Part shown: positions 34,161-44,708 of the stretch, in pieces
Layout of the letters: each line of letters begins with the position of its first letter
Numbering within the stretch: position 1 is the first letter of the stretch
From: Candidatus Gastranaerophilales bacterium
Lineage (GTDB): Bacteria > Cyanobacteriota > Vampirovibrionia > Gastranaerophilales > Gastranaerophilaceae
Reading direction: 5' to 3'
NCBI GenBank assembly: GCA_944325635.1
Contig: CALVBD010000004.1
Coordinates: 62,001 to 126,000 of the forward strand
DNA length: 64,000 nucleotides
Made by a program: the position numbers and the translations under genes
Notes under the pieces: model-generated
Databases searched by the model: none
Told to the model about the DNA's origin: nothing
Seen by the model: only the letters and a program-made list of their open reading frames with translations

Positions 34161-35576
34161 ATGGATATTTTGGAAGCAAAAAAAATCTGGAGCGAGGTTA
34201 AAGCCGAATTAAGAAAGACAATTCCTGATCACGCTTTTTATAACTGGATTGATACAATGGAAGCTGCAGGATGTGAGCATAACACTTTTTCGCTCATAAC
34301 CGTACATGCGCTTGCTGTCCAGATTGTCAGACAGACTTATTTTTCACAGATTAATGAAGCTTTTAAAAAAATTCTTGGTAAAGAAGTAGACTTTACAATT
34401 ACATACGATGATGAACTTGCGCAAAAATACGAACATGAAAAAAGAAAAGAACGCAATCGAGAAAATAAAAGACCACGTTCTATAATTCAGGAAGAGACTC
34501 CTGAAAGCAAAGCAATGGAAAATCTTGCCCAGATGCAGTCTTTTGCTAATCTGAATTTAAAGTTTAAGTTTGAGAATTTTGTAGTCGGAGAAAATAGCCG
34601 TTTTGCCCATGCACTTGCGTATTCTGTTGCACAAAATCCAGCAAAAAAATATAATCCGCTCTTTATCTACGGCGGTTCGGGTTTAGGCAAAACTCATCTT
34701 ATGCAGGCTATCGGGCATTATATTATTTTTAATAAACCTAATTTGAAAGTCCGCTATGTAAAAACTGAAGAATATGTGACGGATTTTATTAATTCTATTA
34801 ACCCTATGCAAAAATCAAAAGGGAAAAAATCTCCAGATGCTGAATTCCGTGATAAGTACAGAAATATTGATGTGCTTTTGATGGATGATATTCAGTTCTT
34901 GGAATCAAAAACACAGACAATGAATGCAGTTTTTCACACATTTGATGATTTACTGAACAGAAATAAACAAATTGTAATTACATCTGACAGATTACCAAAA
35001 GATATTCCGACTCTGCCTGACAGATTGCGCACACGATTTGAAATGGGAATTGTAACAGATATAACTCCGCCGGATTTTGAAACAAGAGTTGCGATTTTGC
35101 AAAATCTTGGAAATCAAATTTCTTTGAACGCTGATTTTTCTGTGTATGAATATATTGCAAATAATTTTGTAAATAATGTTAGAGAACTTGAAGGTGCATT
35201 TAATAAAGTAACGGCTTACGCATCAATTGAGCAGACGGATGTTACGTTGGAATTTGCAAAAAAAGTTTTGAATTGTGAGAGCATGAAAAAAGAAATTTCT
35301 CTTGATGAAATTGCAAAAAAAACTGCCGATTTTTATGGCGTTTCTGTTGGAGATTTTTTGAGTTCGGCAAGGAGCCAAAAGATTTCTGCCGCAAGACATG
35401 TGGCGGTTTATTTGTCGAGAGAAATTACTGAAAAAAGTTTTGAAAGTATTGCCGAATTTTTTCATAAAAAACATACAACAATGTTATATTCTTATGAAAA
35501 AATTCGCGACGATTTGAAAGTAAATAAAGAACTCGAAAAATCTGTCTCGGAAATCAAAAATTCTCTAAAGAGGTAA
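34161..35576 (+). CDS. dnaA: chromosomal replication initiator DnaA
   Basis: A 471-residue protein with all four domains. An N-terminal helical domain and a charged linker precede the AAA+ domain with Walker A GGSGLGKTHLMQAIGHY (~172) and Walker B LLMDDIQFL. The C-terminal DNA-binding domain has ISAARHVAVYLSREITEKSFESIAEFFHKKHTTMLYS. The length is normal. It is followed after six bases by ruvA, not dnaN, so this is not a classical dnaA-dnaN origin locus. Confidence 0.96.
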   Translation: MDILEAKKIWSEVKAELRKTIPDHAFYNWIDTMEAAGCEHNTFSLITVHALAVQIVRQTYFSQINEAFKKILGKEVDFTITYDDELAQKYEHEKRKERNRENKRPRSIIQEETPESKAMENLAQMQSFANLNLKFKFENFVVGENSRFAHALAYSVAQNPAKKYNPLFIYGGSGLGKTHLMQAIGHYIIFNKPNLKVRYVKTEEYVTDFINSINPMQKSKGKKSPDAEFRDKYRNIDVLLMDDIQFLESKTQTMNAVFHTFDDLLNRNKQIVITSDRLPKDIPTLPDRLRTRFEMGIVTDITPPDFETRVAILQNLGNQISLNADFSVYEYIANNFVNNVRELEGAFNKVTAYASIEQTDVTLEFAKKVLNCESMKKEISLDEIAKKTADFYGVSVGDFLSSARSQKISAARHVAVYLSREITEKSFESIAEFFHKKHTTMLYSYEKIRDDLKVNKELEKSVSEIKNSLKR

Positions 35577-35582
35577 TAAAAA

Positions 35583-36200
35583 ATGTATGATTATATAAAA
35601 GGAATTCTTGCCGGAAAAAATAACTCTTCAAAAGGTACTTATGCTACCGTCGAAACTGGCGGTATCGGTTATCTTCTGGAGATTACGACAAGAGATTTTT
35701 CTTCGTTAAATAATATAGAAAATGAAGTAAAATTTTATACTGTTTTATTGCACAGAGAAGATAAAATGAGTTTGTGCGGATTTTTGCATAAAGAAGAACG
35801 GGATATTTTTAACATTTTAACATCAGTTTCGGGAGTCGGAAGCAAGATGGCGCTCACTTTAATTGATGAATTTCAATCGTCAGAACTTATCGGTTTTGTT
35901 ATTCAGGGCGATTATAAAGAACTGACGAGAGCAAAAGGTGTAGGACCGAAATTAGCACAAAAAATTATTCTTGAATTAAAAGATAAATTGATGAATTTTA
36001 AACAAAATGAACCGATTGAAATTAAAACTTCAACTCATCAAAATTCTCAAGCAGTTGACGATGCACAAACCGTACTTTTATCTCTCGGATATGAACGAAA
36101 TGAAATAAAATCTGCAATGTCAAAAGCCGCTGCTGTCCTGAAAAATGACGCATCCGCCGAAGAAATTTTGAAAGAAACATTGAAAATTTTATCAATATAA
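35583..36200 (+). CDS. ruvA: Holliday junction helicase subunit RuvA
   Basis: A 205-residue tetrameric DNA-binding subunit of RuvAB. It has an N-terminal OB fold (IKGILAGK...YATVETGGIGYLLEI), tandem helix-hairpin-helix motifs (LTSVSGVGSKMALTLI and LTRAKGVGPKLAQKIILELKDKL), and a C-terminal RuvB-binding domain (AQTVLLSLGYERNEIKSAM). It is cotranscribed with dnaA. No ruvB is in the window. Confidence 0.96.
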   Translation: MYDYIKGILAGKNNSSKGTYATVETGGIGYLLEITTRDFSSLNNIENEVKFYTVLLHREDKMSLCGFLHKEERDIFNILTSVSGVGSKMALTLIDEFQSSELIGFVIQGDYKELTRAKGVGPKLAQKIILELKDKLMNFKQNEPIEIKTSTHQNSQAVDDAQTVLLSLGYERNEIKSAMSKAAAVLKNDASAEEILKETLKILSI

Positions 36201-36209
36201 TTTATAATA

Positions 36210-36285
36210 TTTTTTGATAAAAATTTTTTGAAATTTTCATGGAAATTTTTTGAAAATTTGAATAAAAATTTTTAAGAAAAAACAT
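36210..36285. repeat. A/T-rich near-tandem repeat
   Basis: Three imperfect units of about 22 bp, each built on aaaattttttgaaa, lie between ruvA and the next gene. The stretch is strongly bent-DNA-like (A and T tracts in phase). Confidence 0.5.
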
Positions 36286-36353
36286 ATATTTGGTGGATGT
36301 TGAGAAAAAAATATTCGTATATATTTTTTCTATACAAATCAAGGAGGATTTTT

Positions 36354-36899
36354 ATGAAAAAGGATTTTGAACAATTAATTAGCAGCTACAGCGGCGGAGA
36401 CTTAGATTTGTCAGGCTGCACAATGAAAAAATTGGAATTAGATCATGTAGAAGGCAACTTGAACATTTCAAAATGTACAATTGATAAATTATCAATTGGC
36501 TGGGTAAGCGGTACTTTAAATATGTCAGGTGCTGACATTAAAAACATTGAAAGACCTATTGATGCTCAGAGCGTTGATATGTCCGGTGCAAAAATTAAAA
36601 AATTACCTGCACATGTTTGGACTGAAAGCTTAAATATGGAAAAAAGCAATGTTCTTCTTAAATCAAATTCTGATATTAAAACAAGCTATCTTAATATTAG
36701 AAGCTCAAAAATTGATCAATTACCAAAAGATTTGAGAGTTTCAAAATTAGTTGTAGATTCAAAAACAGCAAAAAGTTTGCCGTTGACATCTTTGAGACAG
36801 TGCGAATCTATTCAAATTGACGGCGTAACTTATTCGGAACAACGTTCAAGTGATTACAATTTTGTAAGCTCTGAATCAGAATGCATGTGCGCTGTATAG
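36354..36899 (+). CDS. leucine-rich/beta-solenoid-like repeat protein
   Basis: A 181-residue soluble protein of ~20-residue repeats with the pattern LDLSGCTMKKLELDHVEGN, LNISKCTIDKLSIGWVSGT, LNMSGADIKNI, VDMSGAKIKKLP. This resembles LRR or beta-solenoid folds. It has no signal peptide and ends with a Cys-containing tail (ESECMCAV). A strong AAGGAGG precedes the ATG at 36354, so the longer upstream reading is rejected. The function is unknown. Confidence 0.75.
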   Translation: MKKDFEQLISSYSGGDLDLSGCTMKKLELDHVEGNLNISKCTIDKLSIGWVSGTLNMSGADIKNIERPIDAQSVDMSGAKIKKLPAHVWTESLNMEKSNVLLKSNSDIKTSYLNIRSSKIDQLPKDLRVSKLVVDSKTAKSLPLTSLRQCESIQIDGVTYSEQRSSDYNFVSSESECMCAV

Positions 36900-36922
36900 A
36901 GAATATTTTTAAATTAAACAAT

Positions 36923-36954
36923 AAAAAAGCCCTTAATTTTTAAGGGCTTTTTTA
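36923..36954. terminator. bidirectional terminator
   Basis: AAAAAAGCCCTTAA and TTAAGGGCTTTTTT form a perfect stem. It ends the repeat-protein gene and could also serve the converging prepilin peptidase gene. Confidence 0.9.
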
Positions 36955-37003
36955 TTGCACAATTATCTGCCTGACACTCTCCGATGATTGAATTTTGATA
37001 TAT

Positions 37004-37990
37004 TTAAATCAGTAATACCAGAATACCGGCAAGAGCCATCGCAGGACCAAATGGCAGATAGGTCAGGGTATCCGGATTTTTAAGTCCGCGTATTATCTGT
37101 ACGCAAGCCCAGATGCCGAGTACAAGCATTATTAAAATTGATGTAAATAAAACATAATCGTTATTAAAGAAAGGTTGTTTCTGTAAGAAGAAATATCCAA
37201 TCGCGTATGCGAAGAATAGAACAAGTGGAATGAGTATATTCCAATCTTTTCTTACGATAAGTTTTTTCAAGAAAAGCGGAAGTGTGAATATTAGCTGGAT
37301 AATTACGCTCAAAACAAGAATAATAAGAACGTTTTTCCATCCGAACACTGCACCTAATCCAGCGGCAATAAAAGAATCACCTTCTCCGAATGCTCTGGAG
37401 CCCGCAAGCAGATAACCAATTCTTGCTGCTATTTCCATTATTACAAATCCTGCAATAACGCCTGCAACCGAAATCGTAAGCGGATTATTCAGAACCCATT
37501 CCGTAGAAATGTGAAAAGTAGTTGAAGATGTATTCACATTTACAATTTGCATTGCCATAAGATATATCGCATACACAAGCCCTGTTCCAATAAGAATATA
37601 TGTATGCCCGTCAAAAACTACGCGTTCTTTTATATCCGTCACGGAAATTACAATCAGTAAACTCGCGATTATAAATCCGAAAAGTGTTTCAAATGAAATT
37701 CCGTATTTTAAGAATACAAGAACAAATATTATGCCAGTTACAAATTCTACAATCGGATATTGAATACTGATTTTTTCTTTGCAGAAATAACATTTTCCTC
37801 GAAGAAGAATGTATGAAAGTATCGGGATATTGTGCCACCATTTTAATCTGTTGCCGCATTTGGGGCATTTGGAAGGAGGCATAACAATTGATTCTCCGCT
37901 GAATGCTCTCAGGATAACTACATTTAAAAAACTGCCTATAACTGTTCCGATACAGAAGATAAACAGAAGTAAAATTATAAGAAATAACAT
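37004..37990 (-). CDS. prepilin peptidase (A24 family, PilD/GspO)
   Basis: A 328-residue polytopic membrane aspartyl protease that cleaves and N-methylates prepilins. The N-terminal domain has GSFLNVVILR and two CxxC pairs (CPKCG, CYFCK, ~40-75). The catalytic aspartates are in SVTDIKERVVFD (~142) and GEGDSFIAA (~203). GAGGG before the ATG at 37990 fixes the start. It lies 25 bp after the sigma-factor gene. It is the obvious processing enzyme for the four pilin-like loci in this window. Confidence 0.93.
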   Translation of the reverse strand: MLFLIILLLFIFCIGTVIGSFLNVVILRAFSGESIVMPPSKCPKCGNRLKWWHNIPILSYILLRGKCYFCKEKISIQYPIVEFVTGIIFVLVFLKYGISFETLFGFIIASLLIVISVTDIKERVVFDGHTYILIGTGLVYAIYLMAMQIVNVNTSSTTFHISTEWVLNNPLTISVAGVIAGFVIMEIAARIGYLLAGSRAFGEGDSFIAAGLGAVFGWKNVLIILVLSVIIQLIFTLPLFLKKLIVRKDWNILIPLVLFFAYAIGYFFLQKQPFFNNDYVLFTSILIMLVLGIWACVQIIRGLKNPDTLTYLPFGPAMALAGILVLLI

Positions 37991-38015
37991 AATGTCCCTC
38001 AATTCTTATTATAAA

Positions 38016-38792
38016 TTATTCGTGGTGTTTTATCAGTTCGTACATTTTGTTTAACGCTTTTTTTAATCTTCTGGAAACCTGCATTTGAGACATATTCATA
38101 ATCTCTGATATTTCACGCTGATTTAAATCTTTATAGAAACTCAATTCAATAACTTCTTTTAATTCAGGCGGAAGTTTTTCGATTGTTTCCGCGAGCATAA
38201 TTTTATTTTCATAGGAATTTTGAAATTCCTGATAGTCCTCAGATGGTATTTTATCCAAAAGAGATGATTCTTCATTGTCCGATATGATTGACTGGTCGAG
38301 TGATAGTGTATTTCTGCAGGAATCTATTGTACAGACTTCTATAATTTTTTCTAAGGGTACATTCAAAAACTCTGCGATCTGTTCATTGGAAGGTTCTAAA
38401 TATCCCGACTCTGCAAGTTTCTTTTTAGCTGTATTTATTTTTAAAAGTAATTCCTGAACTTCCCTTGGGGTTTTTATCAGAGAGGCTTTATCTCTGAGGT
38501 AGTGTCTTATTTCACCTTTAATAAAATACAAAGCATAGGTCGTGAATTTTGTGTTCATATCGGGTTTATAAAATTCAATAGCTTTGATAAGCCCTAGTGC
38601 TCCTACCTGAATTAAGTCCTCAGGAGAAATTCCTGATTGCATCGCAATAGAAATGGCAATACTTTTTACAAGTTCCATTGTGTTTTCAACTATGCTTATA
38701 TGAAGCATTCTCTTTTTTTTAGCATCGGTGCAGTTTTTAAATTGCACAAGTAATTCTTCAAGAGACTCTGTTGTATTAGATTTGTTTTTCAA
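38016..38792 (-). CDS. alternative sigma-70 factor (SigF/SigB-like)
   Basis: A 258-residue group-3 sigma factor. Region 2 is SGISPEDLIQVGALGLIKAIEFY and KFTTYALYFIKGEIRHYLRDK. Region 3 is TPREVQELLLKINTAK. Region 4 contains the helix-turn-helix DLNQREISEIMNMSQMQVSRRLKKAL. The start codon appears to be TTG, with GGAGA seven bases before it. It sits directly upstream of the prepilin peptidase gene on the same strand. Cyanobacterial SigF controls pilus genes, so a similar role is possible but not shown. Confidence 0.9.
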   Translation of the reverse strand: MKNKSNTTESLEELLVQFKNCTDAKKKRMLHISIVENTMELVKSIAISIAMQSGISPEDLIQVGALGLIKAIEFYKPDMNTKFTTYALYFIKGEIRHYLRDKASLIKTPREVQELLLKINTAKKKLAESGYLEPSNEQIAEFLNVPLEKIIEVCTIDSCRNTLSLDQSIISDNEESSLLDKIPSEDYQEFQNSYENKIMLAETIEKLPPELKEVIELSFYKDLNQREISEIMNMSQMQVSRRLKKALNKMYELIKHHE

Positions 38793-38932
38793 GAAACTAT
38801 CTCCAATTCTACAGGTATTATAACATGATTTTTTCGTATGTAAAAATATTTAAATATAATTAATATAAGTTTCTCATGATTTAATTTTATGTTATAGTTT
38901 AAAAATAGTATTGAGATATTTTGGAGTATATT

Positions 38933-39214
38933 ATGATTACAATAAAAGATGTTGAACACGTAGCAAAACTGGCTCGTTTGGAATTGACGGAAGAGGAAAA
39001 AGAACTGTACACAAAACAATTAGGCGATGTTTTGAAATATGTTGATCAAATGAACGAGGTTGATACATCAAACGTTAAACCTATGTGTCAAGTCATAGAT
39101 TTCGTAAACGTAATGCGTGATGACAAAGTCGTTTACGAACAGACAAAAGAGGAACTGATGGCGAATGCGCCGGAAGAAGAAAACGGTTTCTTCAAGGTTC
39201 CGAAAATTAACTAA
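38933..39214 (+). CDS. gatC: Asp-tRNA(Asn)/Glu-tRNA(Gln) amidotransferase subunit C
   Basis: A 93-residue subunit with the standard pattern DVEHVAKLARLELTEEEKELYTKQLGDVLKYVDQMNEVDTSNVKPM. It stabilises GatAB, which amidates misacylated tRNAs. gatA and gatB are not in the window. GGAG lies seven bases before the ATG at 38933. It is followed by a clear terminator. Confidence 0.95.
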   Translation: MITIKDVEHVAKLARLELTEEEKELYTKQLGDVLKYVDQMNEVDTSNVKPMCQVIDFVNVMRDDKVVYEQTKEELMANAPEEENGFFKVPKIN

Positions 39215-39220
39215 AAACTT

Positions 39221-39252
39221 TTACTCCCGCTAAAATCGGCGGGAGTTATTCA
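39221..39252 (+). terminator. terminator after gatC
   Basis: ACTCCCGC and GCGGGAGT pair around an eight-base loop, followed by a short T-rich tail. Confidence 0.75.
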
Positions 39253-39256
39253 TTAA

Positions 39257-40891
<1,635 letters not shown>

Positions 40892-41022
40892 ATAAATTTT
40901 TTATTAAATTTCCACGGCTGCTTTTGATTTTTCAAGGCAGCTGTTTTATAAGTTTTTTATTGACTACGCAGTTTTTTCGTTGTATCTTTATAAGGCAGAG
41001 AGTTTATTTGGGGAATTTTTCT

Positions 41023-42408
41023 ATGGAAGAAAATAATAATTTGAAAAGATTTACAACAGCACAATTTTTGAATTTTTGCCTCGGGTTTTTTGGTTTGCAA
41101 TTTGCGTGGCAGATGAGAATTATTCTCTCAGGTCCTGTTACAGAAGGTCTTGGTGCATCACCTTTTATATACGGCCTTATCTGGCTTGCAGGTCCTTTTA
41201 CCGGAATGGTAGTGCAACCGCTTGTCGGGGCTTTGAGTGATAAAACAATTTCTCCGTTTGGGAGACGTCGGCCTTATCTTTTGGGTGGTGCCCTATTGGC
41301 TGCCATTGCCTTATGGATATTCCCGAATTCCGATGGCGTTGCAACTTGGCTGCATAATTTGACGGGAATTAATTTACCTGCATGTGCTGCTCTTTTAATT
41401 GCGGCAGCTATGATTTGGATTATTGATGCATGTGTTAATATTGCGCAAGGTCCTTATAGAGCTTTAATTCCAGATGTTGTTCCTCCGGAACAGCATTCTC
41501 TTGCTAATTCTTATATTAGTCTTGCAATAGGTTTAGGGTCTGTTGTGGCTGCAGGAACTGCACCATTTTTGAAATGGGCGTTTAATTATCAGATGTCAAT
41601 TCCCGCTCAATTTATTATGGCTGCTCTTGCGTTTACTCTCGGTATGATATGGACTTGTATAACCATTAAAGAACAGCAAACTAAAAAAGAGATTATCAAA
41701 GATGTTGCTGTTGCGGAAATTAAAGAAGATACATTCTTGGATTCCTTGAAGAATTTCTTTGCATTGTCACCGGAAGTCTCGAAAATTTGTACAATGCAAT
41801 TTTTTACCTGGATAGGTACAATGTGTATGATGATATTTTTTACACAATATTCTGTTCATACGGTGTTTCAGGTTCCGGATTTAAGCTCTGTTACGGAAGA
41901 AATTACCGAACAGTATTTGAATGCTACTCTCTTTGGCACGAATTTTTCATCTATTTGTTTTGCGATATTTAATCTGGTTTGTTTTCTTGTAGCAATTCCA
42001 ATTGGCGTTTTGTCTGCAAAATATGGAAATAAAAAAGTTCATATTATTTCTTTGACAACAATGATTTTAGCCTATCTCGGGATGGCTTTTTCCTATAATC
42101 CGAAAGTGGTTGCCGTATTAATGGGTGTTGCAGGAATTGGTTGGGCGAGTATTTGTGCACTTCCGTTTGCTATGCTTTCTCAATATATTAAAAAGGGAAC
42201 TGAAGGATCTGTAATGGGTATTTTTAATATATTTATTGCTGGTCCGCAGGTCTTTGTTTGTACATTGGTTGCCTGGTTTATTTCTAAGTGTATAATTAAA
42301 TTAGATAACAATTTGGTTAATTATCATTGGGAATATGCATTTGTTATAGGCGCAATTTGTCTTGCTATTGCCGCATTTATAACAGCTGCTGTTAAGGAAA
42401 AGGAATAG
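41023..42408 (+). CDS. MFS / GPH-type (SLC45-like) sugar transporter
   Basis: A 461-residue protein with about twelve transmembrane segments. The N-terminal half, FGLQFAWQMRIILSGPVTEGLG...GPFTGMVVQPLVGALSDKT...GRRRPYLLGGALLA, matches the SLC45/GPH-like group (sucrose and related sugars). The substrate is not determinable. GGGGAA precedes the ATG at 41023. It ends three bases before the radical SAM gene, so the two are cotranscribed. Confidence 0.85.
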   Translation: MEENNNLKRFTTAQFLNFCLGFFGLQFAWQMRIILSGPVTEGLGASPFIYGLIWLAGPFTGMVVQPLVGALSDKTISPFGRRRPYLLGGALLAAIALWIFPNSDGVATWLHNLTGINLPACAALLIAAAMIWIIDACVNIAQGPYRALIPDVVPPEQHSLANSYISLAIGLGSVVAAGTAPFLKWAFNYQMSIPAQFIMAALAFTLGMIWTCITIKEQQTKKEIIKDVAVAEIKEDTFLDSLKNFFALSPEVSKICTMQFFTWIGTMCMMIFFTQYSVHTVFQVPDLSSVTEEITEQYLNATLFGTNFSSICFAIFNLVCFLVAIPIGVLSAKYGNKKVHIISLTTMILAYLGMAFSYNPKVVAVLMGVAGIGWASICALPFAMLSQYIKKGTEGSVMGIFNIFIAGPQVFVCTLVAWFISKCIIKLDNNLVNYHWEYAFVIGAICLAIAAFITAAVKEKE

Positions 42409-42411
42409 AAA

Positions 42412-43821
42412 TTGGTGGAAGCTAAGAAAAAGAAGAAAATACTTTTAATTTACCCTCCTTCTCCGGTTTTGAACAGAGAGGACAGATGCCAGCAGCCAAC
42501 AAAGGAGCTTCTGGTAATTCCGCCATTGCCGCCGACTGATTTGATGTATCTAGCAGCAGTTGCAGAAAATGCAGGGCTTGAGGCTAAAATTGCAGATTAT
42601 AGCCAGGACGGAAATTTTGAAGAGGATCTTAAAAATTTTAAGCCTGATTTTTTGCTTATAAATGTAGCAACTCCGACTTTTAGAAGCGATTTATCAGCAT
42701 TAACCGTTGCAAAGGAAATTTGTCCTGATGTTATTACAATTGCAAAAGGTGCGGCATTTTTGAATGTAGCGCTGGATGTTATGTATTTTCAAAAAGACTT
42801 GGATTTAATTATTTACGGTGAAGCTGAAGAAACTTTGCGCGAAATTTTGAAAGGCAGACGTTATAAATATATTAAAGGGCTTTATTATCGGGAAGATTTG
42901 CGTGCAAAATTTACCGGACCACGTCCGTTTATTGAAGATTTGGATAAACTACCGTTTCCTGCACGACATCTTGTAGATAATGATATTTACAGACGTCCGG
43001 ATAATAATGAAGTGCAGGCTGTTATTAAAGTTTCTAGAGGGTGTCCGTATCATTGTTTTTTCTGTCTTGCGACTCCTGTTTCCGGTGCCAAAGTAAGGAA
43101 ACGTTCACCAGAAAATATTGTTGCTGAGATTAGAGAATGCGTTGAAAAATACGGCATAACAAATTTTCTTTTCTGGTCTGATATTTTTAATATTGATAAA
43201 GACTGGGTGATGGAGTTGTGTGATAAGATTATAGAGAGTGAGCTTGATATTACATGGTCTGCAAACACTCGAGCTGATACTGCTGATGAAGAAATGGCAT
43301 ATAAAATGTATGATGCAGGCTGCAGGCTTGTAAGTATCGGCGTTGAGAGCGGTTCTCAGGAAATGCTTGATAAAATAGGGAAACGTATTACTCTTGATGA
43401 CGTTCGTTTGACTGTAAAGATATTCAAAAGAGCAGGGATAAGAATTTATAATTATTTTGTAATAGGGCTTCCTTGGGAAGATGAGGATACGGTTGAGGAT
43501 ACCATAGAATTTGCAATAGAACTGGACAGCGATTTTATAAGTTTTTATACTGCTACCCCTTTGCCAGGAACGAAATTTTATGATTATGCAAAGGAACACA
43601 ATTTGATGGATTCAAACACATCATTTAAAAGTGCATATTTCTATCCTTCTGTAAATACTCATCATTTGACAAAAGACAGAGTATTCCAGCTTCACAAGCA
43701 GGCAATAAAACGTTTTTATTTACGACCTGAATATATATTCAAAATGCTCTGTCGAATCAGAACTTTTACGGAATTCAAAAATTATTTTAAAGCAGGACTC
43801 AATGTATTGCTTAGACATTAA
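42412..43821 (+). CDS. B12-binding radical SAM protein
   Basis: A 469-residue class-B radical SAM enzyme. The N-terminal cobalamin-binding-like domain starts ILLIYPPSPVLNRED and includes PPLPPTDLMYLAAVAENAG. The radical SAM core has SRGCPYHCFFC (cluster C-x3-C-x2-C near residues 208-215) and ESGSQEMLDKIGKRIT. The start codon is TTG at 42412 or GTG at 42415, since no ATG fits. Relatives act in methylation or lipid and cofactor chemistry. The substrate is unknown; the coupled transporter is the only clue. Confidence 0.87.
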   Translation: MVEAKKKKKILLIYPPSPVLNREDRCQQPTKELLVIPPLPPTDLMYLAAVAENAGLEAKIADYSQDGNFEEDLKNFKPDFLLINVATPTFRSDLSALTVAKEICPDVITIAKGAAFLNVALDVMYFQKDLDLIIYGEAEETLREILKGRRYKYIKGLYYREDLRAKFTGPRPFIEDLDKLPFPARHLVDNDIYRRPDNNEVQAVIKVSRGCPYHCFFCLATPVSGAKVRKRSPENIVAEIRECVEKYGITNFLFWSDIFNIDKDWVMELCDKIIESELDITWSANTRADTADEEMAYKMYDAGCRLVSIGVESGSQEMLDKIGKRITLDDVRLTVKIFKRAGIRIYNYFVIGLPWEDEDTVEDTIEFAIELDSDFISFYTATPLPGTKFYDYAKEHNLMDSNTSFKSAYFYPSVNTHHLTKDRVFQLHKQAIKRFYLRPEYIFKMLCRIRTFTEFKNYFKAGLNVLLRH

Positions 43822-43832
43822 TAATTATAAAA

Positions 43833-43866
43833 ACGGAGTTCTTGGTAAAGGACTCCGCGTTTTTTG
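43833..43866. terminator. terminator after the radical SAM gene
   Basis: CGGAGT and ACTCCG pair around a partly paired loop, followed by a run of Ts. It lies between convergent genes. Confidence 0.75.
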
Positions 43867-43887
43867 CTATTCTTAATTTTTTATTGA

Positions 43888-44568
43888 TTATACGTGTAGG
43901 ATAAATCCGCCTTTTTCTGCGTTTTCAAGTTTTTCACCTTCAATTTTTGCACGCAGATTTTTTATGTATTTATAAACATAGTCTCTAGGCAGATCTAAAA
44001 GATTTGCCAGATCTTTTGCATATACAACCTGATTTTTGTTTTTTGCAAAATGGTCAAAGACTTTTTGTTCTCTGTCAGTAAGAGCTTTTTTGAATACTAT
44101 TCTTACTTCATCTCTTAGAGTATCCGCACTTGTTTCTGCTTTTTCTATTTTTGTTTTTACTGATTTAACAGCAGTTTTAGTTGTTTTTCTTGTAACTTTT
44201 TTCTCTACTTTTACTTTTGCTGATGTTTTTGTTGTTTTTTCTGAAGTTTTATGTTCTATTGACGGTTTAACCGGTTCAACATCTGTGTCAATTTTAATTT
44301 TTGCAATAGAGAAAGGTGAAGGTGCGATTTCCTGTTCTCTTTCGTAAGCTCTTTGAGCAATAGTACTAATTCTTTCCCCTTTTGGTTGCATCCAGGTTTC
44401 TTCCGAAGACATTACCGGTTTCCCCTGTAAAACAATATCAATTAAATCATTAGTCGGCTTAGCTTCTTCAATTTTTTTTCCCAACCTTGCAGCAAATTCT
44501 TCCAGTGTAATTTTTTCTAATGAGCTTCTCCATTGCTTAATCTCTTCTTTGCTCAAGTATTCAGACAT
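43888..44568 (-). CDS. winged-helix-like protein with Lys/Thr-rich linker
   Basis: A 226-residue soluble protein. A helical N-terminal part (SKEEIKQWRSSLEKITLEEFAARLGKKI) leads to a long Lys/Thr/Ser-rich linker (~105-148, repeated TTKT/KTK). A C-terminal domain (~158-225), LTDREQKVFDHFAKNKNQVVYAKDLANLLDLPRDYVYKYIKNLRAKI, looks like a winged helix of the response-regulator or LuxR type. It probably binds DNA. AGGAGA precedes the ATG. The target is unknown. Confidence 0.7.
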   Translation of the reverse strand: MSEYLSKEEIKQWRSSLEKITLEEFAARLGKKIEEAKPTNDLIDIVLQGKPVMSSEETWMQPKGERISTIAQRAYEREQEIAPSPFSIAKIKIDTDVEPVKPSIEHKTSEKTTKTSAKVKVEKKVTRKTTKTAVKSVKTKIEKAETSADTLRDEVRIVFKKALTDREQKVFDHFAKNKNQVVYAKDLANLLDLPRDYVYKYIKNLRAKIEGEKLENAEKGGFILHV

Positions 44569-44708
44569 TAATAAATCTCCTTAAACTCTGTGTCTTAACC
44601 TTCAATACCTTTAATTTAGCACAAACCATGCCGAAAAAATCAAAATGTTTCATAAAGTAAATTTTTGTTTTTTATTGTAACAAACCCTTGAAAATGCCGA
44701 TTTCAGGT

